DNA of 64,000 nt from Paulownia fortunei (taxonomy: Eukaryota; Streptophyta; Magnoliopsida; Lamiales; Paulowniaceae): assembly GCA_019321725.1 (NCBI GenBank), contig CM033113.1:10602001-10666000 (forward strand), written 5' to 3'. This document shows, one piece after another, positions 26,401-37,910 of this stretch. A program made the translations under genes and the position numbers. The notes below the pieces were generated by a model, which was given only the letters and a program-made list of their open reading frames with translations, was not told the origin of the DNA and did no database searches. Positions within the stretch are counted from its first letter, which is position 1. Each line of letters opens with the position of its first letter.

Positions 26401-26540
26401 GTAAAAAATTAAGAAAAAGATAACCGTGTGCATTAATATACATAATCTTCCACGTAATTATTCTAATATAGAAATGAATCCAGGGTCAATAATGTAATGC
26501 CCCACCCAACCCCCCAACACCCAACCCCCACCCCACTTCA
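23454..26540. other. AT-rich intergenic sequence upstream of the DUF1685 gene
   Basis: No supported gene. There is a (TA)n run at about 24258-24278 and scattered homopolymers. Bases 26265-26540 are slightly GC-richer, with a C-rich stretch at about 26500-26537, and are probably promoter sequence of the next gene. Confidence 0.45.
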
Positions 26541-26547
26541 TGCATAG

Positions 26548-26557
26548 TATATATAAT
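26548..26557 (+). promoter_or_regulatory. TATA box of the DUF1685 gene
   Basis: TATATATAAT lies 108 bases upstream of the ATG at 26665, right after a C-rich stretch and before a short leader. Position and sequence fit a plant core promoter. Confidence 0.5.
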
Positions 26558-26664
26558 ATGGTGTCCCTCACCAAAACATCACATGCAAAACAATCTTAAA
26601 AAAAATTCAACACTCAGAAACCACCGTGTGTACTTTGTAATTCATCAGTTGCCGACAGGAAAAA

Positions 26665-27474
26665 ATGTCAGCTGAGGAAACAGTCTTAAGCCTCTTTGAT
26701 TCTTACTGGTTTGAATATGGAGTTTTCACAGCAAAACCCCCTTTGTCTACAGTGAAAATCAGTCCAGTTGTGCAAGAAGAAGATCAAGAGCCTGCAGCTG
26801 GTAAAGGGCCAACGCTGAATCGAATCACAACCCTGATGAGAAAATCTTACAGTGACCAGTGTTTGAGCTCCAAAGACAGCTCAGGTTCTTCCGATTCCCT
26901 GTCGCCCAAATCAGTCCTCGGGCCTCAGCTTCAGACCATACTTTCTGGCAAAGAAGTTGAGAGTTTCCAGGATTTTTCATCACCAAAAGAAGGAGAAATA
27001 AGCATCGATATCGTCAATACAGACAATTCTCGTGTTTATCCGTCTCACACAGTGCAGGGTGCATTTTGCACGGAACCCGACAGGAATAGACAGACGGGAC
27101 CATCGATCTACGACATGAGGAGGAAGAGAAGGAAAAGCAGGAGCAGGAGCATGTCAGAGCTTGAGTTCGAGGAGTTAAAAGGGTTTATGGATCTGGGATT
27201 TGTGTTTTCAGATGAAGACATGGATTCAAGATTGGTTTCAATAATTCCAGGCCTGCAAAAACTGGGGAAAAACGTGGAGGAATCAGACAAGGGATTTGGT
27301 GGCGAGCCATCAGTTTCAAGGCCTTATCTTTCTGAGGCGTGGGATTCTTTGGAAGATCTAAAGAGGGTGAAGAATCCATTGATGGATTGGAGAATTCCAG
27401 CTTTTGGGAATGAAATGGAATTGAAAGATCATCTCAGGTTCTGGGCTCACACTGTTGCTTCTACTGTGAGATGA
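26665..27474 (+). CDS. DUF1685 family protein, 269 aa, single exon
   Basis: The uninterrupted frame runs from ATG 26665 to TGA 27474. The N-terminus (ETVLSLFDSYWFEYGVF) is the start typical of this plant family. Residues 51-100 are Ser-rich. A basic run at 151-162 (MRRKRRKSRSRS) could act as a nuclear signal (inference). The DUF1685 core spans about 163-260, with SELEFEELKGFMDLGFVF, RLVSIIPGLQKLG, RPYLSEAW, NPLMDWRIP and ELKDHLRFWA. Length and domain order suit a complete family member. The molecular function of the family is unknown. A TATA box lies 108 bases upstream. A decayed paralogue in the same orientation lies 9.4 kb downstream. Codon use and GC content are clearly above the flanks, so the gene call is secure. 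Confidence 0.93.
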   Translation: MSAEETVLSLFDSYWFEYGVFTAKPPLSTVKISPVVQEEDQEPAAGKGPTLNRITTLMRKSYSDQCLSSKDSSGSSDSLSPKSVLGPQLQTILSGKEVESFQDFSSPKEGEISIDIVNTDNSRVYPSHTVQGAFCTEPDRNRQTGPSIYDMRRKRRKSRSRSMSELEFEELKGFMDLGFVFSDEDMDSRLVSIIPGLQKLGKNVEESDKGFGGEPSVSRPYLSEAWDSLEDLKRVKNPLMDWRIPAFGNEMELKDHLRFWAHTVASTVR

Positions 27475-30069
27475 TATATAATAGTTGTAACAACTTTTTT
27501 TTATTTCCCATGTTATCTTTTACCTTTAGTTCTTGGGCACATATATCTCCTTCTGAATTCCATAAGTTTTCCTTGAGCGAAAACTGAAAAGTTCTGGTGG
27601 AATCAACAGTTTGTAAATGTAAAAGAAGAATGAAATGACCCTAGCAGACAGCTGATAATGTATCTTATCTTAATGGCCTCTATGGTTTCTTCCCCCTTTT
27701 TCTTTAGTTTTTTATAATCCCTTTTACATTTCTTGTTCATATATATATTTGAATCTTCAAATTTGCTTCCTTTAATTAAAAATAAATAAATACAACTTTA
27801 ACTCGAGCATTAATCAAGTGGAAACATGGAATGGAAGACAAGAATATACATTATTAATCAAGTGGAGGAAAACTGGAAAAAGGAAATGGCATAAGAATTC
27901 TAGGTTTGTCAATGCTTTAAGAGTTGTAAATTGAAAATGTGTGCAGAAATGATTCACTTTTAGCAACGTTCGAAATTGAAAAGCATGTAAAGTTATCCCA
28001 ATTCACATGGGGTCTGGTTGTCCAGGAAAAGTTAGCTTTTTACAATGTATTGGAGATTGGAAAAACTGCAGGAGATATCAAATCGATTGATACACTCACC
28101 TAGAAGAGCATTTCTTTTATGGGAATAATCTGACCTAATATGAGATTTTAGATCCTAATTATACTGTATGACTTTTTGTCTATTTGCATACTATTATTCT
28201 TAAAAATAGTGATTAAAAGCGACGGTTCTAGAATGAAATTTTAGATTGTAATTGAAAAGTATAACTTTTTTTTGTAAATAAGAGCGTCACATTATTTGAA
28301 TTGAAATTAAAAAAATTGAATATCTGATTTCACACGCAAATATAAGACCAAGTACCACCATGGCACAAGGGTGCTGGTTGAATTGAAATAAAAATTTTGG
28401 GGAAAAAAATGGTTCTAAAAACTGAAATTTTAATTTAGGATGTCCTTTGAAAAATAAAATAAAAATAATAAATTTAGGAATGTGGGAGTAAGTGTATGTA
28501 TAGAGCTTTCTAGAAGGATGCATCAAGTTATATTGGCCTCATGGAAAACGGGGGAGAAGAGAAATATATATATATAAAAGATGATGAAAAATTGACTTCC
28601 CAGAACAATTCGGTTGTCCTTAATTTTTCATTTGTTTGGAAGTATGTCAAATAAAACTAAGAAAATGTTAATATTACTCGCGACAACAAAAACATAATTA
28701 ATGTGATAAAAACCAGCATATAATTTCATTCATCATCACATATTCTTTGATTTCAAAACTCATTAAACAGCAGCATTTAGAAAGAAGGCAAAGGCTTAAA
28801 GTTCAAAAGAATTTGCTGATTTTTTTTCCATATCCCACAGACCCCTGTTGATCTGAATATTAAGCCCAAGGCCTGAGTGGTTAGTGATGATTGTTTTTGT
28901 TCAATTTAATCAAAGACAACTTTAATTAGGCCCATTCTTTGATTTCTTAATTTTTAATCAGAATTAAGAATAAACAATTAGTGTTGTGGCATGAGCATTG
29001 AGCAATTATTAATTTGTTAATTAGTTCTTAGAGCCCACTTGAGAAAAGAGAGGTACTAATTATAGATCATCTTTGAATTCATTCTTAGGCATGTCTTTTT
29101 CATTAACATTTTTTATGTGGAGTATTCTCTATAACCTAGCATTTGCTTTGAATCGCAAAGATTGTCTCTTCTCGTATTATCATCGTACCCTTGAATATGT
29201 GATTTTTTTTTTCATTTTTTCAGTACTGAAATGCAATTTTACCCATGTTTATTATCTTAAATTACACCTTCGAGAAACCAGTCTGTGCTACTCTTAGGGA
29301 AGTGAGCAATCTATGTTATTTTAGGAAAAGACAAGAGAAATGTTCCCTACTTGTAGTTGGAAAAAAAATATTAAGCAAAGTTTATATGCTCTTTATTATT
29401 TTACTTAGGATCTCATCTCTATCGCACACAAAGAAGGCGCTGGTAAGGGGCCAGCCTCGTGAGAAGCATCTGGAATAGGTATTGGGGTGGGATATTAAAT
29501 GTTCATGCATTTACTAAAGTACCCATAAAAAGGAACTTAAATGGGATCCCATGTTTAAGGAGTTTGGTTAACCCAATTCAATCATTATTCGTGAATTTAA
29601 TTACACATGACAATCACTCAAATGTGATTCAAGTATCATAATTCATAATGTACTTCAATTCAAATGGGGGAAAAAATACTAAAAATAACATTAAAAGTGG
29701 GAAAAAATAATATACAAACATTGACACATGGCAGGTCGAAGAGATCTTCAGGATCTATGAAACGCGTCGAATCAGGTATAGTTGAGCTCTCATTTCCTCA
29801 TAAGAGCATCAGTTGATGTCAACCCAGCAGGATGAGGAGAGGGAAGGACCAACTGGATCATGAGGAAGAAGACAACAAAAAACAATATTAGCAAAGGAAA
29901 AAGGCAAGTACTAGAAGAGACATATTAAAAAAAAATAATTGGCTAAAGTCCCTTCCTTTAATTTTAATCCTACCTTTTGGAGGGTTATAACTACAACTTG
30001 TGATCCACGTCGACCACAACCTCAACCCCTTCAATGGGGTTTGGGTGGGTGCTTGGTGTGTGGTGTGTT
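27475..30069. other. 3' UTR of the DUF1685 gene and AT-rich intergenic sequence
   Basis: The first 200-300 bases probably hold the 3' UTR and poly(A) signals of the upstream gene. The rest has no supported gene. Bases 29700-29870 are less AT-rich but match nothing I recognise. Confidence 0.45.
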
Positions 30070-33000
30070 GTAAGGGTTTGTACAATTTAAAAAATCGATC
30101 GAATTGTATTAATATCGAAAATTCGATACATATTGAATATCTAATCGAAAATTTGGTTTGATGTTTGATTTTTAATTTTTTATATTTTTAGTATTCGATA
30201 TGGTATCAGTAAATTGGTCTGGTATACCATCCCTTATCGAATATCGAAATTATATATATTTATATATTTTTTAATTTTTATAATTTAGGAATTTTGAATT
30301 TGTTTTTTGAGTCTTTGACTTAAGAATGAAAGCTTTCACTCTCACATTTTTAATTCCACTCTACTCACTCTAGTGCTCTACCCAAATTCTCTTTGTCTCT
30401 CATTAATTCTCTCTCTGTCTGTCGTTGATCTCTCTAATGACCACTACTCCACCCAATAAGCCACCACTCTACCATTTTGTTGCCCACCATCGAGCCACTA
30501 GCAGTAGCCACCACCTTCTTCTACCGTCAGGATCCCACTAGTCCACTAAAATTTTCAGTTCCTTATTCTCGTCGCCTTGCCGTCAGCTCTTGCCTTCATG
30601 CTCTTCACCAGTGGCCACTATAGGCCTTCCCTGCTCCACGCCAAGTGTTGATTGGACATTTTTCCTCTATGGCAAAAAAATCCCAAATTTCAAAACCCTA
30701 AACCCCCAAAAATAGATCATCACTAATTCTTCTATTTTTTCTCATTATTTTCTAATTCCTGTCAATTATCCTATGTTAATGTTAGTATGTTTTGCGTAAT
30801 TATTTTTTTATGTCAATAAATCCTAAACTCGAAATTTGGGTAACATTTAAAGGTCATTCATTTAAAATTTTAAATTTAGTAGAAATTGAGTTCAATGGTG
30901 CATTTCCTGCATCATGTGGAGATAAAATCGATCTGACATTCATATACTTGTTTTCCACCCTCTGTGTATTTATGCAACAATGATGGTGTGGTACCAAGCT
31001 TATACTAATAGAACATGAGCATGCTAATAGAACATTTATGGCATTACTGAATTAGCGAGAGTTTGCATTAAGTTTTAAATAAAAAATACTCTTTTTATTT
31101 ATCTTTAATATCTCATTGTCAACCAAACTGTTGCCAAAAAATAGTCTTAATTAAGATGTTCGACCAAAACATAAAGTTACACTATTGATAAGAAATAATT
31201 TTTTATAGATATTTCCATTTTATTTATGTACCTTTCTCAAATCTTTCATGTGCATATCTCAAGCAGTGATTTTGATGATTTCATCGGCAAGAAATCGGGA
31301 ATTAGTACTTTCGGTCTTTCTACTAAGAATTGATTATTTGTCTAATGAGTTGGCTTTCAGATTAGCTAGAGGTGTTGACTTATTTAATGTAGATTAAAAA
31401 ATTTATACATTACATCAAAATGACTTTGTTTTATACAATACAGAATACTAAGTAATTGATCTCATTATTTAAAGACTTAGTAAATAAATCATATCATAAA
31501 ACTGATGCATATTTCCTTTGTTTTAATGTACATTAAGCAATTTCAGTCTCTGTAATTTGATTAAAAAATATTAAAAAGATGAGCAATTTCAGGTTATGCA
31601 ATTTGATTAAAAATCATTAAAAAGATATGCAATTTCAGCCTACTAATGGGGGACAAATCATTTTAAACTATTTGTTTATTGAAGATATGTTGTTTATACA
31701 TCATTAAAAATTGAGAACTTTAACTCTCTTTCGTACAAGCCTATCTTTTTTCCTTTGATTTGCATTATTTAATCCTGCTCATATATTATCTCATTCTATT
31801 TATATTATTTTCTAATTCTCATATATATGGAAAGTGAATGAGGTGACTTAATGAGTTCTAGGCATATAGGTTTATATCCAATGTTTCAATCTCAACCGAT
31901 AGAAGAAATGGAGGTTTTAGACACCCCAAAGGAAGTTGAAGGGCAATTTCAATGGCCAAAAAAGAAAGAGATGTCTAGAAGAGCTTGTGCTTGGGATCGC
32001 TTCACTCTTTACACCGACAAAAGTGGAAAGTCGAGGGCAAAATGTAAGTAATGTGATAAGAATTATACAACCGATCCTTTAAAAAATGAGACTTTTTGAA
32101 TGAATAATCATATGAAAGTATGCAAAAATCATCCTAATAATGCATATATAGAAGATAATCAAACAATTGAAAGCTTTTGTCAAAGTGTAACTGGGGGATT
32201 TAGAAATGCATGTTCCATTTGGAAATTTGACCAATAAGCTGTTAGAAAAAACTTAGTTCGCATGATCATTAAAGATTAATCGCCTTTTGAGTTTGTGGAG
32301 AATGAAGGATTTATGGAGTTTATGTCCATTGCATATCCATAATTTGTTGTTCCATCAAGAACAACAATAACATCAGATTGTTATAAATTGTACTTTAATG
32401 ACAAAAATAAGTTGAAGACTTATTTTAAGACATCTAGATAGAGACTTTCATTGACCACGGATGCATGAACTTCTACATGAACTTCTAATTAAAGACTCAC
32501 GTATTTATGTTTGACTCGTCATTACATTAATGATGATTGAAAAATGCGTAAAGTGATTCTTAATTTCATTCCATGCCCTACTCATAAAGGTGATGAAGTC
32601 AGTCTTTTGATTGAGAAATGCTTCCTTGATTGGAAATTAGATAAGATTTTTATTATTACTATTGATAATGCTTTTTCAAATGATACTATTATTGCTTATT
32701 TGAAAAGAAAGTTTCTTACTTGGGGGGCTGCAATATTAGGTGGCAAATATTTGCATATGAGTTGTGTTGCTCACATTATTAATCTTGTAGTGAAAGATAG
32801 GTTGAAAGAATTTAATGAGTCATTGAGCGTGTTCGCATAATGGTGAGATATGTGGGACAATCACCTGCTAGGTTGAAAAAATTCAATGATTTTATTATTA
32901 AGAAGAAGGTAGAAAGTAAAAAATTATTGTGTCTGGATATTCCAATAAGGTGGAACTCTGTTTACACAATGTTAGAGACAACTGTGATTTTCAAGGGTAT

Positions 33001-35330
33001 ATTTGATAGGTAGAAGGTGTCTGATGCTGACTTTCGTGCAGATTTTATACCTGGAGGACCTTATGCAAATATAGGTTTACCGATAAAAGATGACTGGGTT
33101 GTTGTGGAAAGGTTTGTGAAAGTCCTGCGCTATTTCTATGAACTTATATTTGTAACATCCTATACTTTCATAGATGAAATTAGTGATGTGGATGAGCCTT
33201 TATGAGGATGGCTTAAGAGTGATGACAATGCTTTAGTAGACATGGCTAGAAAAATAAAGTTGAAATTTGATAAGTACTAGGGGAATATGGAGAAAATGAA
33301 TATGATGTTGCATATTGTTGATATTCCTAACCCGCATCACAAATTGAATTACTTGCAATATATTATTAAAAACATGTACGGGTATGAATGTGGAGAGTAC
33401 ATGAGAAACTTGACAAAGATTGCTCTTTATTATCTTTTTGAGGAGTATAAGACTTTATATTCTTCTGTAACATCAACAACATCATGTTATTCAAGTGTGC
33501 CTATGGAAAATACAACCCCAAATGAATCTAAAAATGATAATGAGGTTGACCTTAGGGATATAAGAGTTAATAAGAGGAAATATATGCAAATGTTGTCTGA
33601 GATCGGAGTCATCAATCAGAGTTAGATTTGTATCTATGGGAACCCATTGCAAAAAATTCTCCAAACTTTGATATAGTTGATTGGTGGAAAGTGAATAGCC
33701 ATAGATTTTTCATTTTATGTAGATTGACTCGTGATGTGTTATTTAGCACTGGGGGTTGTATTATTGACGACTTTAAGGTTTCATTAACTCCCCAAATGGC
33801 ACATGCTATAATTTGTTGCCAAGATTGGTTTTGTCATACTCTGGTTAAGTCTTTGGAAGGGGATTATAAATTTATTCAAAGAATTTTAAAAGGTATAATT
33901 TTAATATTTACTTACAATAGTTCATTTTACATTCTGTTTATATATAACTATTATTTACATCTTTTTCACATATGAGTCTCATGATCTACTTGTAGATATG
34001 GTGTTAAATGTTGGGATGGAGTCCGATATCTTAGCTTATGATTATATGATTGCAAGACTAGAATCATATATAATATATTGGAGAAGCTTTTTGATGAATA
34101 TGTAAGTGCTTGTTTCTTTAAATGTTGTTCTAAATTTTTCTTTTCACTTGAAATAATTATTCTCAACTTGTATTTCATATGGTGGAGAGAGGTAGAATTT
34201 GATGATTTTTCATTTCTAATTGTCATTCACCTTAAAACAGAATGGATTGTAAAGAATCAAAAATAATTTAAAGTGCTACTTTCACTCTTTGTGAATCTTA
34301 ATGGTAGGGGAACAAGATAACCTCTATTAACAAATAGAATCTTTTAACAGGAACATACTTTGAGATTTTAAAATGTGCATGCAGATGCATAGTGAGTACT
34401 CAATCGAGGAAATTTCTTGCAAATGAGGTTGGGTGTGTTCCTTCATAATTGGTGTAAATATTTGTATTCAATTTCTTTTATTCTAGTGAATGACTTTGAA
34501 TGTCCTTATCATCTTTTAACTTGACTTTTATGATATCAAGGTACAGACATCAAAGTACTTGATATGTGTTTCTTGTACATGCATTTTCTTCTTATAAATG
34601 ACCACTACTTGAGGGACAATTTGTTGGTTCTTCCACAATCTCACAGAGGGTACGGGCAATTTTTGGCTCTTCGATGGTGGAAATATTTGGTTATTTTGCT
34701 TTGGATTACTGCATGTTATTTACTTTTCAATTTACATTGGCAACTTTTGACTCTTATATAATTATGTACGATAATTAAGTCATGTAATTATTAAATAATA
34801 AACAATGGACTGTTGTGGATCTTATAGTATTATGCTTTTTAATTTGAATATTATCATTATGTGTAACAGGTAACGACGAATTAACAAGATTGTGATGGTG
34901 GTGTGCTTTTTAGTTTGATGATTTAACCTTTTTTTATGTGATTTAAATATCTGACATTTTTATATTATTTAAGTATGTTGTGATTGGTTTTTATTATTAT
35001 TTTAAGAGATTTTTAAAATAAAGTATTTTTTTTATTGAATTTAATTTAGGATATAACAGTTTCGATCGGTAAAAATCGAACTGAACCGTCCAAATCGGTT
35101 CAATTCGGTTCGGTATGGTGGAATACCTAACCAAGACAAAACAATATCACATTTTTTTTTTCAAAATTTCAATTTTATCAAAAATCGTATTAAATTATCG
35201 AAATTATTTCGATAAAAACCGAACTGAATTATTTTACTTCAGTTCGATATTCGGTATAATTTTAATAATATATTGAATTTTCAATTGAATTCGATACAAT
35301 TTTACCGAATACACATCATAGTGTGTCAAC
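30070..35330 (+). mobile_element. Degenerate hAT transposon with BED-finger transposase remnant
   Basis: The two ends are rich in inverted copies of ATCGAA / TTCGAT / CGGTTC motifs. AATTGTAT..ATCGAAAATTCGATA at 30093-30135 pairs with sequence ending near 35300, and ATCGAACTGAACCG / CGGTTCAATTCGGTTCGG lies at about 35070-35112. Such subterminal repeats are usual for hAT elements. The interior holds a complete-length but broken transposase on the plus strand, preceded by a C/T-rich leader (30330-30650). The exact ends and target duplication could not be fixed. The element separates the DUF1685 gene from its decayed duplicate. Confidence 0.6.
31851..33890 (+). pseudogene. hAT transposase pseudogene (RICESLEEPER-like, BED finger type)
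   Basis: The reading starts with ATGAGTTCTAGGC and then, about 31945-32130, a BED zinc finger (SRRACAWDRFTLY, SRAKCK.CDK, NNHMKVCKNHP). A stop replaces the residue between the first two cysteines. Downstream are several more stops (for example near 32250, 32340 and 32440). Then follow a catalytic-domain block at 32544-32800 (FIITIDNAFSNDTI, HMSCVAHIINLVVKD), LDIPIRWNSVYTML (about 32934-32975), a mid region ending in CYSSVPM, and the C-terminal FDIVDWWKVNSHRF (about 33668) through SLTPQMAHAIICCQDWF. Around 33741 the run RDVL joins directly to FSTGG, so the usual IP-STVASESA-like core is missing. It is inactive. Confidence 0.85.
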
Positions 35331-36072
35331 TCTGATGGTACATATTTAGCGATTATAAAAAATTAGGCCACAGGAATAATTTAATCATTAATGGAAATCC
35401 CCATATTCGACACTCACGATGGATTCTGAGAATATGTCCAACAGCCAAAATTTTTTAGACTTATTCATTTTTTAACTTTTGAATTTAAGATATAAAATTT
35501 CCCTCCAAAACTAAAGAATTAGTGGGGGCCTAGCAGATGTGGGATCGTTTAAAATATTTCACAAAGATTTGCAACTTTTTACATAGTCGCACAAACTCGG
35601 CCTTGACACAACGTAAACCCGAATGCCTGACCATTGAAGACCTCGTGTCCCATGGAGTTCTTGACATACGTCACATACGTGATTGGCTTATATAACTAAT
35701 TATTATAAATACCCTCAATCAAACTCAAAAAGGTATGTTATTCTATATTTAGCAACCTTAATTTGTGTTGAATCTCTCGTTTCCCTTTTAATTACGTAAC
35801 CATTGGAAAATCTTTGATGGGGCAAACCCCACTGACTCTAACAAGGTTTATCTGATTTCAGGCTAGCTGCCGTCCTACTTGGAAATTGAGGTAAAGAAAT
35901 GGCGCTTGTATTATTAATTTGAACAGAAATTAAGTGACCATTCTTGACTATCAGCCACTAATAAGATTCTAATAGTATATTGTACGTCATATAAAACTTC
36001 CTTACTGACTTTTTCTTATCCAGTATACAACGCTTAAACAAAACATTTCATCAGAAGGGAAAACAAAAGATA
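35331..36072. other. Intergenic sequence upstream of the DUF1685 pseudogene
   Basis: No gene seen. Part of this may be the old promoter of the decayed DUF1685 copy, but no clear TATA box or similarity to 26265-26664 was established. Confidence 0.4.
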
Positions 36073-36770
36073 GATGGAGGCTGAAGTAGTTCTGAAGCTC
36101 TTTGATTGTTACTGGTTCGAAAATTAAATTTTTATCTGTATACATAATTTACCAGCTTCTGCAGCCAGAATTTATGCATCTAAAAGTAGATGAAAGCGAA
36201 GATTCAAAGATTTGTGGGATGCCAAATCTTTAAATTCGATTGCAAATCGATGCTTAGGCTATAAATGCTAACTAACTATTTCAAAGAGGGAGCTGCAGCA
36301 AAAGCAACTTGAGAGAGCAGTCATCATCAAATCGAGGATGCAGAAGATTTTATCTGGAAAAGAAGAATTAGTATTCTCCAAAGAAGTTTGCAGAACAATA
36401 AGAGGGTGAGAAATCGCACGAGAAAAAACAGCATAGTAGGTGAAAGAAGAGGTAAAAGGGTATGAGGAGAAGTTCATTCAATTCTGGAATTTCAGGAGGT
36501 AAAAGGGTTTGTGGACTTGGGGTTTGTGTTTACTGAAGAGGACAAAACCTGAAGCCTGGTTCAATTATTCCAGGGCTGCAAGTATGGGGCAAAATGGCTG
36601 ATAATGAACAGGAGGAAAAGTTTGAAGTTCCAAGGCCATATCTTTCTGATTAAGAAAAAGGTATACAGTAACCCTCTGATAAACTGGAGAATCCCATCTG
36701 TGAAAAAAGAAATCAACATGAAAAAATCATCTAAGAGTTTGGCTTCAAACTATTAAGATAATATTGTTGA
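36073..36770 (+). pseudogene. Decayed paralogue of the DUF1685 gene
   Basis: It opens with ATG and MEAEVVLKLFDCYWFEN, clearly related to the N-terminus of the intact gene at 26665, then meets TAA at 36124. Further matches follow in order: EEVKGFVDLGFVFTEED (about 36494-36543), a stop, then the counterpart of LVSIIPGLQ with one base missing (frameshift), RPYLSD and a stop at about 36649. Finally NPLINWRIPSV and NHLRVWLQTI (to about 36765) match NPLMDWRIPAF and DHLRFWAHTV. The middle, Ser-rich part is not alignable by eye. The copy is in the same orientation, without introns, so it is either an old tandem duplicate or a retrocopy. The shared intronless structure leaves both open. Confidence 0.85.
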
Positions 36771-37910
36771 AAGTTATCTTGTTTTCTTTTTCCCAGTCCT
36801 GCTTTGAAATTTTTGTAATTGTATACACACTTTGATTTCAATTTCTGTTTATTTTCCCATGCTCAATGATAATGGCTAAGAAAGCTGGTCCTTGATCAAT
36901 GAAGTATGAGGTGTAAACCGGCCTTTCGTATATGTGAGGAGTCGAAAGACAAGATTCAGTGTTTTTTCTCTAGCAATGGGAGGCTTTTATTATCTTGGAG
37001 ATATATTAATACATAAATAATACAAAAATGGCTGATAACGACTCATCTAATTAAGCACCATACTGCTTACTTAAGAAACATAAATTAGCAATAATTTGAC
37101 CAATAAACCAATCAAAGAAAATGTTCACCATGACAGTTAGGAGAGCACATTTTTGGCTGATCCCATATGTATGAAATTCAAGTTCGCACAATAGATCAAA
37201 CAGAACGGACTGCCATGTTCCTCAGCCCCACTAGAAAAGTCCATGTTAACGCTTCTCACAGAAAATGATGGTGAAAAATGACCTATATTCTTACTCCACA
37301 TTAGTGGGATGATTCAAATATATTGTGCTCGTTTGAAGAAATAATACACAAATGAGACTGTTTAATATGACTCAGTGTATAAGCATCCTTATTGAATGAG
37401 CATTATCGGAACCGTTCAACTTAAAGAAATGTTTTATTTTGGTGATAATACAATATATAATCATATGCTGTAAACATGTCTTACACCATACATGAACTCC
37501 CTCCACCTGAATTATATTAATACTAGTGGTTATTCAGCTACAGGTCACAGAGCAATTGCATAGAAGTGCACAAGAGTGACATTTTATTCAATTTAAAGTC
37601 AGATAGCAAATGGGGATGGGCATCATGACTAGTTTTTGCATTGATGGAGACATGCAATTAAAGATCATTGTGGCAGCATCAAGAGCAAGAATTGACTACG
37701 GCTCTCTTCATTGTAGGAATAGTAACAAGTTGCTTTTAAGATTTTTGTTCTTGTCTAATTAATGATCTGTTGCATTTCTAATTGTCTTAATTGCATATTA
37801 CATGGTTGTATACATTTCTGCATGTGATGAATGACATGAAGAATCAATCGGGTATGTCTGACATTTACATATATACGGCAGATATAGAAAGGTGTTGAGA
37901 TTAATGCTCA
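36771..37910. other. Intergenic sequence and 3' UTR side of the DnaJ gene
   Basis: No gene seen. The last few hundred bases before 37911 should contain the 3' UTR of the minus-strand DnaJ gene. Confidence 0.45.

Noticed and set aside
28870..28905. C/D-box-like words (TGATGA and CTGA)
   Set aside because: The boxes are in the wrong order and there is no terminal stem. No snoRNA can be supported.
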